From: Bacteroidota bacterium
Lineage (GTDB): Bacteria > Bacteroidota > Bacteroidia > Bacteroidales > BM520
NCBI GenBank assembly: GCA_002748065.1
Contig: PDRJ01000029.1
Location: 1 to 64,000 of the forward strand
Direction: 5' to 3'
Length of the DNA stretch: 64,000 nucleotides
The notes under the pieces were generated by a model, which saw only the letters and a program-made list of their open reading frames with translations, was not told the origin of the DNA and searched no databases. Below, one piece after another: positions 1-8,096 of the stretch (its first letter is position 1; each line of letters starts with the position of its first letter). Made by a program: the position numbers and the translations under genes.

Positions 1-600
1 AGCTAACAGCTAACAGCCAACAGCCAACAGCTGGTAAGCGCCGGAGGAAAGAGAATGGTAATGGAAATGATTATAGGGACGGAAGTCGGAAGACCGAAGT
101 CGGGAGTTGAGTGATAACTTTTTTGTGAATGTTGCCATTAACCCAAGCTAAAGGCTAACAGCTAACAGCTAACAGCCGGTAAGCGCCGGAGGAAAGAGAA
201 TGGTAATGGAATGATTATAGGGACGGAAGTCGGAAGACCGAAGACCGAAGTCGGGAGTTGAGTGATAACTTTTTGTGAACGTTGCCATCAACCCAAGCTA
301 AAAAGAGAATGGTAATGGAAATGATTATAGGGACGGAAGTCGGAAGACCGAAGACCGAAGTTGAGTGATAACTTTTTGAGAACGTTGCCATCAACCCAAG
401 CTAAAGGCTAACAGCTAACAGCTAACAGCCAACAGCCGGTAAGCGCCGGAGGAAAGAGAATGATAATGGAATGATTATAGGGACGGAAGACCGAAGACGG
501 AAGACGGAAGACGGAAGTTGAACGATAATTTTTTGTGAATGTTGCCATTAACCCAAGCTAAAGGCTAACAGCTAACAGCTAACAGCCAACAGCCGGTAAG
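1..600. repeat. Degenerate tandem array (about 105-153 bp units)
   Basis: Four consecutive units begin near 52, 199, 305 and 458, each opening with AGAATGRTAATGGAA and followed by GATTATAGGGACGGAAG, a GGAAGACCGAAG microsatellite, GTTGAGTGATAACTTTTT, and AACGTTGCCATCAACCC. Most units end in a CTAACAG microsatellite and CCGGTAAGCGCCGG. The third unit lacks the CTAACAG/CCGG part, which explains its shorter length. No ORF covers the array. A single diverged relative lies at 18398-18503. It is not a CRISPR array because the units are contiguous and contain simple repeats rather than unique spacers. Confidence 0.85.
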
Positions 601-612
601 CCCCGTAGGGGC
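600..612. repeat. Short palindrome GCCCC-GTA-GGGGC
   Basis: A perfect 5 bp GC palindrome with a 3 bp loop closes the tandem array. The following bases (about 613-670) hold no recognisable gene. Its function is unknown. Confidence 0.5.
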
Positions 613-672
613 GACACCTTTGTGCAATTAGGAATTAGAAGCCAACAAAGAATCCGAAGGATTCAACTATGT

Positions 673-846
673 AGCGTCCGTCTATAAAGTCCGACTTCTT
701 CGTTACGCTTCTCTTCCAAATGGTTCTTTCGGCTTTGCTCAACACATCGCATTTACCTCAGTAAACTCCCCTATTTCAGCCTTCGCAAGCCTCGAATACG
801 AACTTTCTAGACAGCCTCTTCTCAAAACGCTGACTTTATGGACAGG
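673..846 (+). repeat. Dispersed MITE-like repeat, copy A
   Basis: Starts TAGCGTCCGTCTATAAAGTC and ends with GACTTTATGGACAG, which are imperfect inverted repeats of each other. It contains the family core TTTCAGCCTTCGCAAGCCTC. Copies A and I alone carry an extra internal segment (CTTTGCTCAACACAT) of about 27 bp. It lies upstream of the isocitrate dehydrogenase promoter. Confidence 0.85.
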
Positions 847-916
847 ATTTATACCACCGCGCAAGAGCCACAGGATAAATTATGGAGGGAATAGGGTGCT
901 AATAAAATTAATACAC

Positions 917-924
917 TATCTTTG
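917..924 (+). promoter_or_regulatory. -7 element TATCTTTG for the isocitrate dehydrogenase-type gene
   Basis: Perfect match to the Bacteroidota TAnnTTTG -7 motif, 46 bases before the ATG. No clear -33 TTTG is visible at the usual spacing. Confidence 0.55.
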
Positions 925-970
925 ACCCTTTGAGAAAAAACTTTTACAAACCCACAAAATAGGAAAACCA

Positions 971-2164
971 ATGGGAAAAAGAACAATTGTTGCGATGCCC
1001 GGAGACGGTATCGGGAAGCCTGTACTTGAAGAAGCGATTCGCGTACTTGATGCGGCCGGTTTTGAGGCCGATTATGTAGAGGGCGATATTGGATGGGAGT
1101 TTTGGTGTAAGGAGGGAAACCCCTTGCCAGAGCGCACTGTCAAGCTCCTGGAAGAGCACAAAATAGGCCTTTTTGGCGCCATCACCTCCAAGCCGAAGGA
1201 TGCGGCAGCCGAGGAGCTTGCGCCCGAGCTTCGCGACAAAGGGCTAGTCTATTCCAGCCCCATCGTAGGTCTGCGCCAACACTTTGGGCTGGACATCTGC
1301 ATGCGCCCTTGTCGTTCTTACAAAGGGAACCCCCTCAACTTTATCCGGAGGGGCACCAACGGCATTGAGGAGCCCATGGTAGACAGCGTTATCTTCCGCC
1401 AAAATACCGAAGGCCTCTACGGAGGTGTGGAGTGGTCCAACCCTGACGAGAAGGTCTATGCATCGCTGATGACCCACCCGCGCTTTGTGAAAAACTTTGG
1501 CACGACCCCCAAGGAGGAGATCTCCGTCTCCACACGCATCTTCACCAAGAAGGCCACAGAGCGCATTCTACGCGCCGCTTTTGCCCATGCAAAGGAGTTT
1601 GGCTATAAGTCAGTCACCGTCTGCGAAAAGCCCAATGTCATCCGCGAAACCTCGGGAATGATGTATAAAATGGCCCAGCAGATTCAAAAAAATGATTACC
1701 CCCACATTGAACTGTGGAACACCAACATCGATGCCCAGATGATGTGGCTGACAAAGAACCCTGAGAACTATGGCGTTATTGTGGCAGGCAACATGTTTGG
1801 CGACATTGTATCCGATGGCTTTGCCGGCCTTATCGGAGGCTTGGGATTCGCCTGTTCTGCCCAGTTTAATCCGGAGACCGGCATCGGCGTCTTTGAGCCT
1901 ACCCATGGCTCCGCACCCAAGTATGCCGACTACCCCGTATCCATCGTCAACCCCATCGCCATGATTGAGTCGGCCTGTATGATGCTCGACTTCATTGAAG
2001 AGAAAGCCATCGCAGCAAAGATTCGGAAAGCCATTGCCGCAGTGATTGAAGAGGGAAAAACACGTACCTACGACATGATGAAAATGTCCGGACGTGCCGA
2101 TGTGGTGGAGAGAGGTGCTGCCAGTACGACGATGATGGCCGATGCTATTATTGCCAAACTCTAA
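971..2164 (+). CDS. Isocitrate/isopropylmalate dehydrogenase family protein, probably isocitrate dehydrogenase
   Basis: A 397-residue beta-decarboxylating dehydrogenase. Visible family elements are GDGIGKPVLEE near the N-terminus, RQNTEGLYGG at about 143-152 in the place of the isocitrate-type substrate loop, the metal-binding Asp pair in GNMFGDIVSDGFA (about 274-286), and the nucleotide-binding EPTHGSAPKYA (about 309-319). LeuB enzymes usually have an acidic residue after SAP; the Lys-Tyr here resembles NADP-dependent isocitrate dehydrogenases, so NADP+ is inferred as cofactor. The role is probably oxidative decarboxylation of isocitrate to 2-oxoglutarate in the cytosol. It is monocistronic, with a repeat copy starting two bases after its stop. 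Homoisocitrate or tartrate dehydrogenase activity cannot be excluded. Confidence 0.85.
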   Translation: MGKRTIVAMPGDGIGKPVLEEAIRVLDAAGFEADYVEGDIGWEFWCKEGNPLPERTVKLLEEHKIGLFGAITSKPKDAAAEELAPELRDKGLVYSSPIVGLRQHFGLDICMRPCRSYKGNPLNFIRRGTNGIEEPMVDSVIFRQNTEGLYGGVEWSNPDEKVYASLMTHPRFVKNFGTTPKEEISVSTRIFTKKATERILRAAFAHAKEFGYKSVTVCEKPNVIRETSGMMYKMAQQIQKNDYPHIELWNTNIDAQMMWLTKNPENYGVIVAGNMFGDIVSDGFAGLIGGLGFACSAQFNPETGIGVFEPTHGSAPKYADYPVSIVNPIAMIESACMMLDFIEEKAIAAKIRKAIAAVIEEGKTRTYDMMKMSGRADVVERGAASTTMMADAIIAKL

Positions 2165-2166
2165 TG

Positions 2167-2315
2167 TAGCGTCTGTATAGAAAGTCCGACTTCTTTGTGA
2201 TGCTTATCTGAAAAAGGATTATTTACCTCAATAAACGCCCCTTTCTCAGCCTTCACAAGCCTCGAATTCGGACTTTCTATACAGCCCCTGCTCGAAACGC
2301 TGACTTCATAAACAA
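2167..2315 (+). repeat. Dispersed MITE-like repeat, copy B
   Basis: Begins TAGCGTCTGTATAGAAAGTCCGAC two bases after the preceding stop codon and ends near ACGCTGACTTCATAAACA. The left end looks like a hybrid of the terminal repeat and the internal CTGTATAGAAAGT element. The rest of the gap to 2479 is AT-rich leader without a recognisable gene. Confidence 0.8.
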
Positions 2316-2479
2316 AAGAGACATAAGTAAATAGAACCTTTGTTTGTGTGATATTTGAGTTGGGACAAAACATTTAGGATTATTCTTTGTTCTATGTTGA
2401 TAGCATCTTTATTGGATGATATCTTCCAATGAAGAGTAGATAGCACAAAAAAAGATCATTATATTTAATTTTTTACTCC

Positions 2480-2974
2480 ATGAAAAAAACAGCAATTTTT
2501 TACGGATCCACATCCGGTACAGCGGAAGACATTGCAAAAAAGATTGGTACCACCTTGGGTGCTGACACGTTTGATGTAGCAGACAGCCCTCTGGACGAAG
2601 TGGCCAACTACGAAAATCTCATTATTGGGAGTTCGACCACCGGCATAGGTGACTTGCAAGAGGACTGGGAAGACTTCGTCACCGATTTTGAAGAGGCGGA
2701 CCTAAACGGAAAAACCATCGCTATCTTTGGCGTAGGAAACGGAGTCTCTTTCTCTGACAGCTTCGTGGGCTGTATGGAAAAACTTTACGATGCCGTAAAA
2801 GATAAAGGGTGTAAGATCGTAGGCTTTACCGATACAGAAGGGTACGAATACGACGACTCTCCCTCCATCGTTGATGGAAAATTTGTAGGCCTTCCCATTG
2901 ATGAGGATAATCAGGATGAGCTGACCGACGAGCGCATTGAAAAGTGGGTAGAGATCCTCAAACCCCACTTGTAG
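2480..2974 (+). CDS. fldA: Flavodoxin
   Basis: A 164-residue long-chain flavodoxin, a soluble FMN-binding electron carrier. The phosphate-binding loop GSTSGTAE is at residues 9-16. The FMN-flanking 50s loop is represented by GSSTTGIGDLQEDW and the 90s loop by FGVGNGVSFSDSF, followed by a typical long-chain insertion. The start MKKTAIFYGS gives the usual beta-strand directly at the N-terminus. The gene stands alone and is followed by an intrinsic terminator. It probably serves as an alternative to ferredoxin; its actual redox partners are not evident from the neighbours. Confidence 0.93.
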   Translation: MKKTAIFYGSTSGTAEDIAKKIGTTLGADTFDVADSPLDEVANYENLIIGSSTTGIGDLQEDWEDFVTDFEEADLNGKTIAIFGVGNGVSFSDSFVGCMEKLYDAVKDKGCKIVGFTDTEGYEYDDSPSIVDGKFVGLPIDEDNQDELTDERIEKWVEILKPHL

Positions 2975-2997
2975 TCACGCCCCATAAGAAAAAGGAT

Positions 2998-3030
2998 AAA
3001 CCCGCATTATTTTTTAATGCGGGTTTATTG
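2998..3030 (+). terminator. Intrinsic terminator after flavodoxin
   Basis: A 12 bp perfect stem AAACCCGCATTA / TAATGCGGGTTT with a five-T loop is followed by ATTGTTTG. It ends just before the next promoter. Confidence 0.8.
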
Positions 3031-3041
3031 TTTGTTCCTGC

Positions 3042-3049
3042 TATCTTTG
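3042..3049 (+). promoter_or_regulatory. -7 element TATCTTTG for ubiE/menG
   Basis: Perfect TAnnTTTG, 14 bases before the chosen ATG. The position rules out the ORF-track start at 2944, which would read through the terminator and promoter. Confidence 0.65.
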
Positions 3050-3063
3050 CAAAAATTTACGCC

Positions 3064-3780
3064 ATGAGGCCTAACAGATATCACCCCCTGAAGAAATATT
3101 TCACAGCTGTCCCCGCCAACTATGACCGGATCAACCGGCTTATGACATGGCGATTGGACCAGCGATACAGGAAGCGTATGGCAAAGCTTATCGTCTCTTC
3201 AGAAGCATGCTCCTTTCTGGACGTGGGTGCCGGAACCGGGGACTTAACCCTTCAAATTGCCTCGCATGACCCCACAAACCGCATTGCTCTTACAGCCTTG
3301 GACTTCAGTGATACCATGTTAGCCGAAATGGCCCGAAAGACGGCCTCTTTGAACCACAGCCCCATCCGGCGTGTTTTGGGTGATGCCTCCCAAATGCCCT
3401 TTGAAGAGGCTCAGTTTGATGCGGCAGGCACTGCCTTTGCCTTTCGAAACATGACTTTTGAAAATGAGAAATCAGAAAAGATCTTACAGGAGTACTATCG
3501 TGTCATTAAACCGGGAGGGAAACTTTATATTCTGGAGACTTCCCGACCCTCTTTAGCGCCCATCAGGTGGCTTTTTCACCTCTACCTCTATTTTGCTGCG
3601 GGCCTCTTAGGGGGCATCCTTTCGGGCAATCACGAAGCGTATCGCTATCTTGCTCGCTCGGCAACCCACTTCTATAGTCGAAAGACCATTCGTAACATGA
3701 TACAAAAGGCCGGTTTTGTGGAAGTAAAACAACGACCGGTTCTTATGGGAATGCTCGCCATCACCATCGCTTCCAAATAA
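3064..3780 (+). CDS. ubiE: Demethylmenaquinone methyltransferase (UbiE/MenG family)
   Basis: A 238-residue class I SAM-dependent methyltransferase. Motif I FLDVGAGTGDL lies at about 51-61. ALDFSDTML and the post-motif GDASQMPFEEAQFD are typical of the UbiE/COQ5 family, as are FAFRNMTF and the C-terminal MGMLAITIASK. It is predicted to methylate demethylmenaquinone in menaquinone synthesis, the quinone expected in Bacteroidota. The start is set at MRPNRYHPLKKYF because the upstream in-frame extension spans the flavodoxin terminator. No other menaquinone gene is nearby, so it is an isolated gene. Confidence 0.88.
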   Translation: MRPNRYHPLKKYFTAVPANYDRINRLMTWRLDQRYRKRMAKLIVSSEACSFLDVGAGTGDLTLQIASHDPTNRIALTALDFSDTMLAEMARKTASLNHSPIRRVLGDASQMPFEEAQFDAAGTAFAFRNMTFENEKSEKILQEYYRVIKPGGKLYILETSRPSLAPIRWLFHLYLYFAAGLLGGILSGNHEAYRYLARSATHFYSRKTIRNMIQKAGFVEVKQRPVLMGMLAITIASK

Positions 3781-3989
3781 CCGCATATACAAAAACCCCT
3801 AAAAGTAGGGCGCTATACCCCCCTATCCCCCCACTCTCCTTCAGGTTCATTAGCATCCGAAAATTTATGAAAAACGCCCCTGTTTTAAGCAGAGCCTCCA
3901 GGACTTTTACCTCTTAGCCTTTGATTTTTTTAGCATTTCACCTTCGGAAATCATCCTATTTTATCATAGGCAGACAAAAAAGAGCGGAG
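3781..3989. other. Intergenic stretch without a recognised gene
   Basis: Contains C-rich and T-rich runs between ubiE and the minus-strand RNA terminator. Nothing further is supported. Confidence 0.5.
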
Positions 3990-4019
3990 ATGAAAAAACC
4001 CCGGCTATTCACCGGGGTT
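3990..4019 (-). terminator. Intrinsic terminator of the 6S-like RNA
   Basis: AACCCCGG/CCGGGGTT stem with an eight-base loop; on the minus strand it is followed directly by a T run (TTTTTTCATC). Confidence 0.75.
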
Positions 4020-4167
4020 CGCACACAAAAAATCAGGTTCTTTGTCGATAGGCTCCGCTAACTAAAACTATAGGTATTCACAGGGTCTCGGAAACCCTGT
4101 AGGCACAGAAACCTTGTATGCTTCCGTATGAAAAAAAGAAAAAGGCCTATCTGAACCTATAATAATG
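3990..4167 (-). ncRNA. Candidate structured small RNA, 6S RNA-like
   Basis: On the minus strand the two ends pair: AGGTTC with GAACCT and GATAGGC with GCCTATC. They enclose a large internal bulge, a short AGGT/ACCT stem and an apical hairpin ACAGGGT/ACCCTGT. This long rod with closed ends, a central bulge and a length near 178 nt is the architecture of 6S RNA, which mimics an open promoter and binds RNA polymerase. A TTG-N19-TAATTTCG promoter sits just upstream and a strong U-tailed terminator hairpin closes it, so it is an independent transcription unit. No ORF fits. The 6S identity is an inference from shape, not from recognised sequence. Confidence 0.5.
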
Positions 4168-4173
4168 TAACTC

Positions 4174-4203
4174 CGAAATTAACATTTTATTTTCTCTCCT
4201 CAA
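4174..4203 (-). promoter_or_regulatory. Promoter of the 6S-like RNA
   Basis: Minus strand TTG (4201-4203), 19-base spacer, TAATTTCG (4174-4181), one mismatch to TAnnTTTG. A start at about 4167 would place the pairing region immediately at the 5' end. Confidence 0.5.
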
Positions 4204-4250
4204 AAAAATCACGAAGAAAAATAAAAGAGCACCTCAACAAACCAGCACCC

Positions 4251-4280
4251 AAAAATCCCCCAGAAGAGATCATAGGGGGA
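4251..4280 (-). terminator. Probable terminator after the acyl-CoA synthetase gene
   Basis: Minus-strand stem TCCCCC/GGGGGA with a 13-base loop followed by TTTTT. The stem is only 6 bp, so it is weaker than the others in this window. Confidence 0.45.
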
Positions 4281-4311
4281 GTCATCATCCTAAAAAAAGA
4301 AGTTATTTCAT

Positions 4312-4469
4312 TAGAGACTCTCTATAAAGTCCGGCTTCTTCGTTATGCTTCTCTTCCCAATGGTCATTTACCTCAGTAAACTCCCATTTCTCAGCCTTCG
4401 CAAGCCTCGAATTCGAACGTTCTATACAGCCTCTTCTCTCAAAAACGCTAACTTTATAGACGAAGGCTA
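4312..4469 (+). repeat. Dispersed MITE-like repeat, copy C
   Basis: Runs from TAGAGACTCTCTATAAAGTC to ACTTTATAGACGAAGGCTA. The right end aligns without gaps to the family end ACTTTATGGACAGGCACTA. Its last three bases, CTA, are the complement of the TAG stop codon of the minus-strand acyl-CoA synthetase. Confidence 0.82.
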
Positions 4470-6125
4470 ATTGTGGTTTCTTTGCTGCAAATAGAGATAA
4501 CGCTTAATCTTCTGCGTGGCGGTCTTCTCAAAGGGCAACTCTTGGTATATCACCATACTCAGTTTGGCAAACTTACTCACGCGTTGGTTCACAAATTCAT
4601 GAAGTTCCACCAACAAATCATCCACTGTCTCCTGAAATTCATGTTGTGATTTCTCCACAAACTCCTGGTAGTATTGTTTTACCTTTTCGACATTGAGGTG
4701 AACCATTGCCACCAACTTCCCATTTTGCTCTACCACGAGAGATTCTGCCACAAAGGCATTACTATTAATCACCGATTCGATCTCTTCCGGGTAGATATTT
4801 TCGCCACTGGCCCCAATAATCACATTCTTTATGCGTCCCTTCATGAACAGCACCCCTTTCCGGTCGAACAGGCCAATATCACCGGTACGGAACCATCCCT
4901 TCTCATCCAACACCTCGGCGGTCATCTCCGGCTCTTTATAATACCCTCTCATCACATTGGGGCCACGCACGACGATCTCCCCCTCTCCGGTATCGGGATT
5001 TACATCTCTCAATTTCAACTCCACACCCTCTGCCGGCTTTCCAATGGAATAGAGGCGTCTGTTAACCGGAGCAAATCCGGCTACCAATGGAGCAGTCTCT
5101 GTCAGGCCATAACCAATGGCATAGGGGAAATTAGCCTCATAGAGGAACTTCTCCACCTGTGGATCCAACTTGGCACCACCAACCCCGAAGAACTTCAGCT
5201 CACCGCCAAAGGTTTTTTTGAGTTTTCGCCCTGCCAGGCGATGCATCAACTTTCGAAAGGCTGGCACACCACGGTATAAGGCGGCTATCCCTTTACGCTT
5301 AGTAAAGGCGGGGAGAACGGAGTTTTTGAAAATCTTCTCCATAATCAGCGGCACCGTGAGCATGGCCGTGGGGCGTACTTTTTTAAGTGCAGGTAGAAGG
5401 ACACTGGCCGTTGCCGGTTTGCCCGGATAATAGACTGCGGCACCTCCATGCAAGGGAAGAATCAACCCCAGGGTGTTCTCATACGCATGGGAGAGAGGCA
5501 ATACCGAAAGCATCCTGTCGGAAGAGTCCAAACGGTGCATATTCGCCGACATAATGGCATCCGAAACTAAATTCTTATGGGTTAACATAACCCCTTTGGA
5601 ACGGCCGGTGGTTCCGGAGGTATAGATCAATGAAGCAAGGTCATCGGGCTGCACATCCGTAAGATCCACACCGGGACGGGCAGAAACAAAATGCCCCTCT
5701 TCCAGCGCATCCATCTCTTCCAAGCTGAAAACTGACAAATTCCGCTCTGGATCCTTATTCTCTCCAAAAACCTTATATTTCAAAGCTTTGGAAATGAAGA
5801 GCGCTTTGGCTTCCGAGTGCTCCAGAATGGTACGCACTTCCGAGGGATTAAAATCGGGCAACAGCGGCACGGCTACGGCTCCCATACCGACGATGGCAAG
5901 GAAAGCCATCCCCCAATAGGGCGTATTTGCCGAGAGAATAGCGACCCTGTCTCCTTTATCTATTCCTCTCATTCGGAGGATCTTCTGAATCCTATCCACC
6001 TCCTCTCCCAGCTTTTTGTAGGAGTACGATTGCCCATCCACGAAGGCCAAAGCCGGAAGATCTGCAAAATTCTTAAAGGAGGGATAGAGGTAATTTACAA
6101 GCGTTAAGGGTGTATTTTGTTCCAC
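4467..6125 (-). CDS. fadD: Long-chain acyl-CoA synthetase (AMP-binding enzyme)
   Basis: A 552-residue ANL-superfamily adenylate-forming enzyme. The ATP-binding P-loop YTSGTTGRSKGV lies at about 168-179. The A5 region GYGLTETAPLV, the A7 motif GWFRTGDIG and the hinge KGRIKNVIIGASGENIYPEEIE are all present. This hinge style and the length fit long-chain fatty acyl-CoA ligases, which activate free fatty acids with ATP and CoA at the membrane face. It stands alone on the minus strand. Its stop codon TAG coincides with the end of repeat copy C, so the last few residues (QQRNHN) may have been shaped by insertion. Substrate chain length is not determinable here. Confidence 0.9.
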   Translation of the reverse strand: MEQNTPLTLVNYLYPSFKNFADLPALAFVDGQSYSYKKLGEEVDRIQKILRMRGIDKGDRVAILSANTPYWGMAFLAIVGMGAVAVPLLPDFNPSEVRTILEHSEAKALFISKALKYKVFGENKDPERNLSVFSLEEMDALEEGHFVSARPGVDLTDVQPDDLASLIYTSGTTGRSKGVMLTHKNLVSDAIMSANMHRLDSSDRMLSVLPLSHAYENTLGLILPLHGGAAVYYPGKPATASVLLPALKKVRPTAMLTVPLIMEKIFKNSVLPAFTKRKGIAALYRGVPAFRKLMHRLAGRKLKKTFGGELKFFGVGGAKLDPQVEKFLYEANFPYAIGYGLTETAPLVAGFAPVNRRLYSIGKPAEGVELKLRDVNPDTGEGEIVVRGPNVMRGYYKEPEMTAEVLDEKGWFRTGDIGLFDRKGVLFMKGRIKNVIIGASGENIYPEEIESVINSNAFVAESLVVEQNGKLVAMVHLNVEKVKQYYQEFVEKSQHEFQETVDDLLVELHEFVNQRVSKFAKLSMVIYQELPFEKTATQKIKRYLYLQQRNHN

Positions 6126-6306
6126 TAATTATCGTTTTAGAATGGGGAGCAAAGGTACAATTTTATCGCTTACAAATCAAAATATGGCTATTTTTCGCTT
6201 TTGGCATCCTCTTTACAGCCTTTTTGGCTACCTTAGCTCGTCGAAAAAAAACACACAAAAACGACGAGAAAGTGTCATGCCGGATCGTCCGAAAAGATCG
6301 AATAAT

Positions 6307-7794
6307 ATGGGTACGGATAGAAGAACTTTTTTACGTCTTTCAGCCATTGGAGCGGGTGCACTCTTCCTCCCCCGCGGCCTCTATGCGGGAAGAGAAGACC
6401 GACTTGTAACCTCCAGGCTAAGGATGAAAAAACAATACGAAGACACCTCCCCTATCTTCAACATGAGTGGATACCGAGCCCCCAGGATTCCGGTAGTACG
6501 CATGGGTTTCCTGGGTCTTGGCGACCGGGGAGGCAGTGCGGTAATACGTTACACCTACCTGGAAGGTGTTGAGATAAAAGCCCTCAACGATAAGCGAGAA
6601 GCTGCGGTCAGGGGATCCCAGAAGGCCTTACAGGAGGCCGGACTGCCCCAAGCCGAGGCCTATTACGGCTCGGAAGATGCCTGGAAAGCCGTTTGTGAAC
6701 GTGATGACATCGACCTGATCTACATCTGCACCAACTGGGCAAACCATACGCCCATGGCATGCTATGCCATGGAACAGGGCAAACACGTGGCCGTAGAAGT
6801 TCCGGCCGCCGTCACCCTGGAGGAGGCCTGGCAACTGGTGGAGACCTCAGAACGCACCAAAAAACATTGCATGATGTTGGAAAACTGTTGCTACGATTTC
6901 TTTGAACTCCTCACCCTCAACATGGCGCGCCAAGGCTATTTTGGGGACCTTGTTCATGCAGAGGGCGCCTACCTGCACAACCTGTTGGACTTAAACTTCA
7001 ACAAGCCAAAGGATGAGGAGCAGTATGACGCTGGCTACACCGATATGTGGCGACTCAAGCAGAACAGACGCAACGGGAACCTCTACCCCACCCACGGTCT
7101 GGGCCCCGTGTGCCAGATCATGAATATCAACCGGGGGGACAAGATGGAGTATCTCACCTCCATGTCAAGTGCCGACTTTGGGATGGCCCAAAGAGCGGAA
7201 GAGTTAGCCCAGAAGGATCCCTTCTATGCCCCCTTTGCGGAAGGAAGCTACCGCGGCAACATGAATACCACCCTTATCCGCACCTACCAAGGACGCACCC
7301 TTATGATTCAACACGACGTTACCTCTCTTCGTCCCTACTCAAGAATCCATCAAGTTACCGGGCAGAATGCCATGGCCCGCAAATGGCCCTCCCCTGCCAA
7401 AATTTCCAATGGCCATCGTTGGGTAGACAAGAAAGGGATGAAAAAACTTAAACGCAAATACACTTTCGAGATGGTGAAAAAGATCGGAAAGATGGCCAAA
7501 AAAGTGGGAGGCCACGGCGGAATGGACTTTCTGATGGACTGGAGGCTAATCGACTGCCTGCGCAACGGCCTACCACTGGATCAAGATGTATACGATGCCG
7601 CCCTATGGAGTGCCATCGCCCCCTTGAGCGAATGGTCGGTAGCCAACAGAAGCAACTCTGTGGATGTTCCCGATTTTACCCGTGGCAACTGGAAAACCAA
7701 CGCACCGGTAAACCTGGATATGAAGGGAGGAGGCACCACCGGAGTTCGTGATGTGAGCAAAGCTGACCGCAAAAAACAGATGAAGGTCCACTAG
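6307..7794 (+). CDS. Tat-exported Gfo/Idh/MocA family protein, GH109-like (alpha-N-acetylgalactosaminidase type)
   Basis: A 495-residue protein starting at MGTDRRTFLRLSAIGAGALF, a twin-arginine signal (RRTFLRL). The ORF-track start at 6142 adds an unlikely leader. The Rossmann loop GFLGLGDRG is at about 67-75. The blocks NHTPMACYAMEQGKHVAVE, EVPAAVTLEEAWQLV, HCMMLENCCY and NGNLYPTHGLGPV are those of GH109 enzymes, which hydrolyse alpha-GalNAc through a transient NAD+-dependent oxidation. The role inferred is periplasmic or surface removal of GalNAc from glycans. No sulfatase, SusCD or other glycan gene is adjacent, so the substrate is unsupported. Another oxidoreductase role within the family remains possible. 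Confidence 0.8.
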   Translation: MGTDRRTFLRLSAIGAGALFLPRGLYAGREDRLVTSRLRMKKQYEDTSPIFNMSGYRAPRIPVVRMGFLGLGDRGGSAVIRYTYLEGVEIKALNDKREAAVRGSQKALQEAGLPQAEAYYGSEDAWKAVCERDDIDLIYICTNWANHTPMACYAMEQGKHVAVEVPAAVTLEEAWQLVETSERTKKHCMMLENCCYDFFELLTLNMARQGYFGDLVHAEGAYLHNLLDLNFNKPKDEEQYDAGYTDMWRLKQNRRNGNLYPTHGLGPVCQIMNINRGDKMEYLTSMSSADFGMAQRAEELAQKDPFYAPFAEGSYRGNMNTTLIRTYQGRTLMIQHDVTSLRPYSRIHQVTGQNAMARKWPSPAKISNGHRWVDKKGMKKLKRKYTFEMVKKIGKMAKKVGGHGGMDFLMDWRLIDCLRNGLPLDQDVYDAALWSAIAPLSEWSVANRSNSVDVPDFTRGNWKTNAPVNLDMKGGGTTGVRDVSKADRKKQMKVH

Positions 7795-7917
7795 CGAGTG
7801 TATCTGTCCAATAACATCAGGGCGTATTCCGAATCGGAAGCTTACAACGATTAAAAAAACGGGAGTTCACGGAGAGAGAGATGAGCCTTTTGCTTATAAG
7901 GAATTACCCCTCACCCA

Positions 7918-7950
7918 AAAGGTAAGCAAACTTACCTTTGCTTTCAGTTT
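7918..7950 (+). terminator. Possible terminator after the GH109-like gene
   Basis: A perfect 9 bp stem AAAGGTAAG/CTTACCTTT with a CAAA loop followed by GCTTTCAGTTT. The T tail is interrupted, so the call is tentative. Confidence 0.45.
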
Positions 7951-8011
7951 GCCCTATTTTTTAAGGCAAATAGAACGAAAAAGTCAGGTTTTGTAAACAA
8001 ACGCTAGCAAA

Positions 8012-8053
8012 ACAAAAAAAAGAGAGGTGCCCCCGGGCGGCGGCACCCTCTCT
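8012..8053 (-). terminator. Strong minus-strand terminator of an unidentified transcript
   Basis: Stem AGAGAGGTGCC/GGCACCCTCTCT (one bulged C) with a GC-rich loop, followed on the minus strand by eight T. No minus-strand gene lies upstream of it; see the adjacent inverted repeat. Confidence 0.65.
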
Positions 8054-8096
8054 TGTCCAACAAAACACTAAACCATATTGAGGTTAGAGTTAAACG

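Noticed and set aside
1-600. Possible CRISPR array
   Set aside because: Units of 105-153 bp are contiguous with no unique spacers, contain microsatellites and have no cas genes nearby.
2944-3063. N-terminal extension of UbiE in the ORF track
   Set aside because: It would translate through the flavodoxin terminator and the -7 element.
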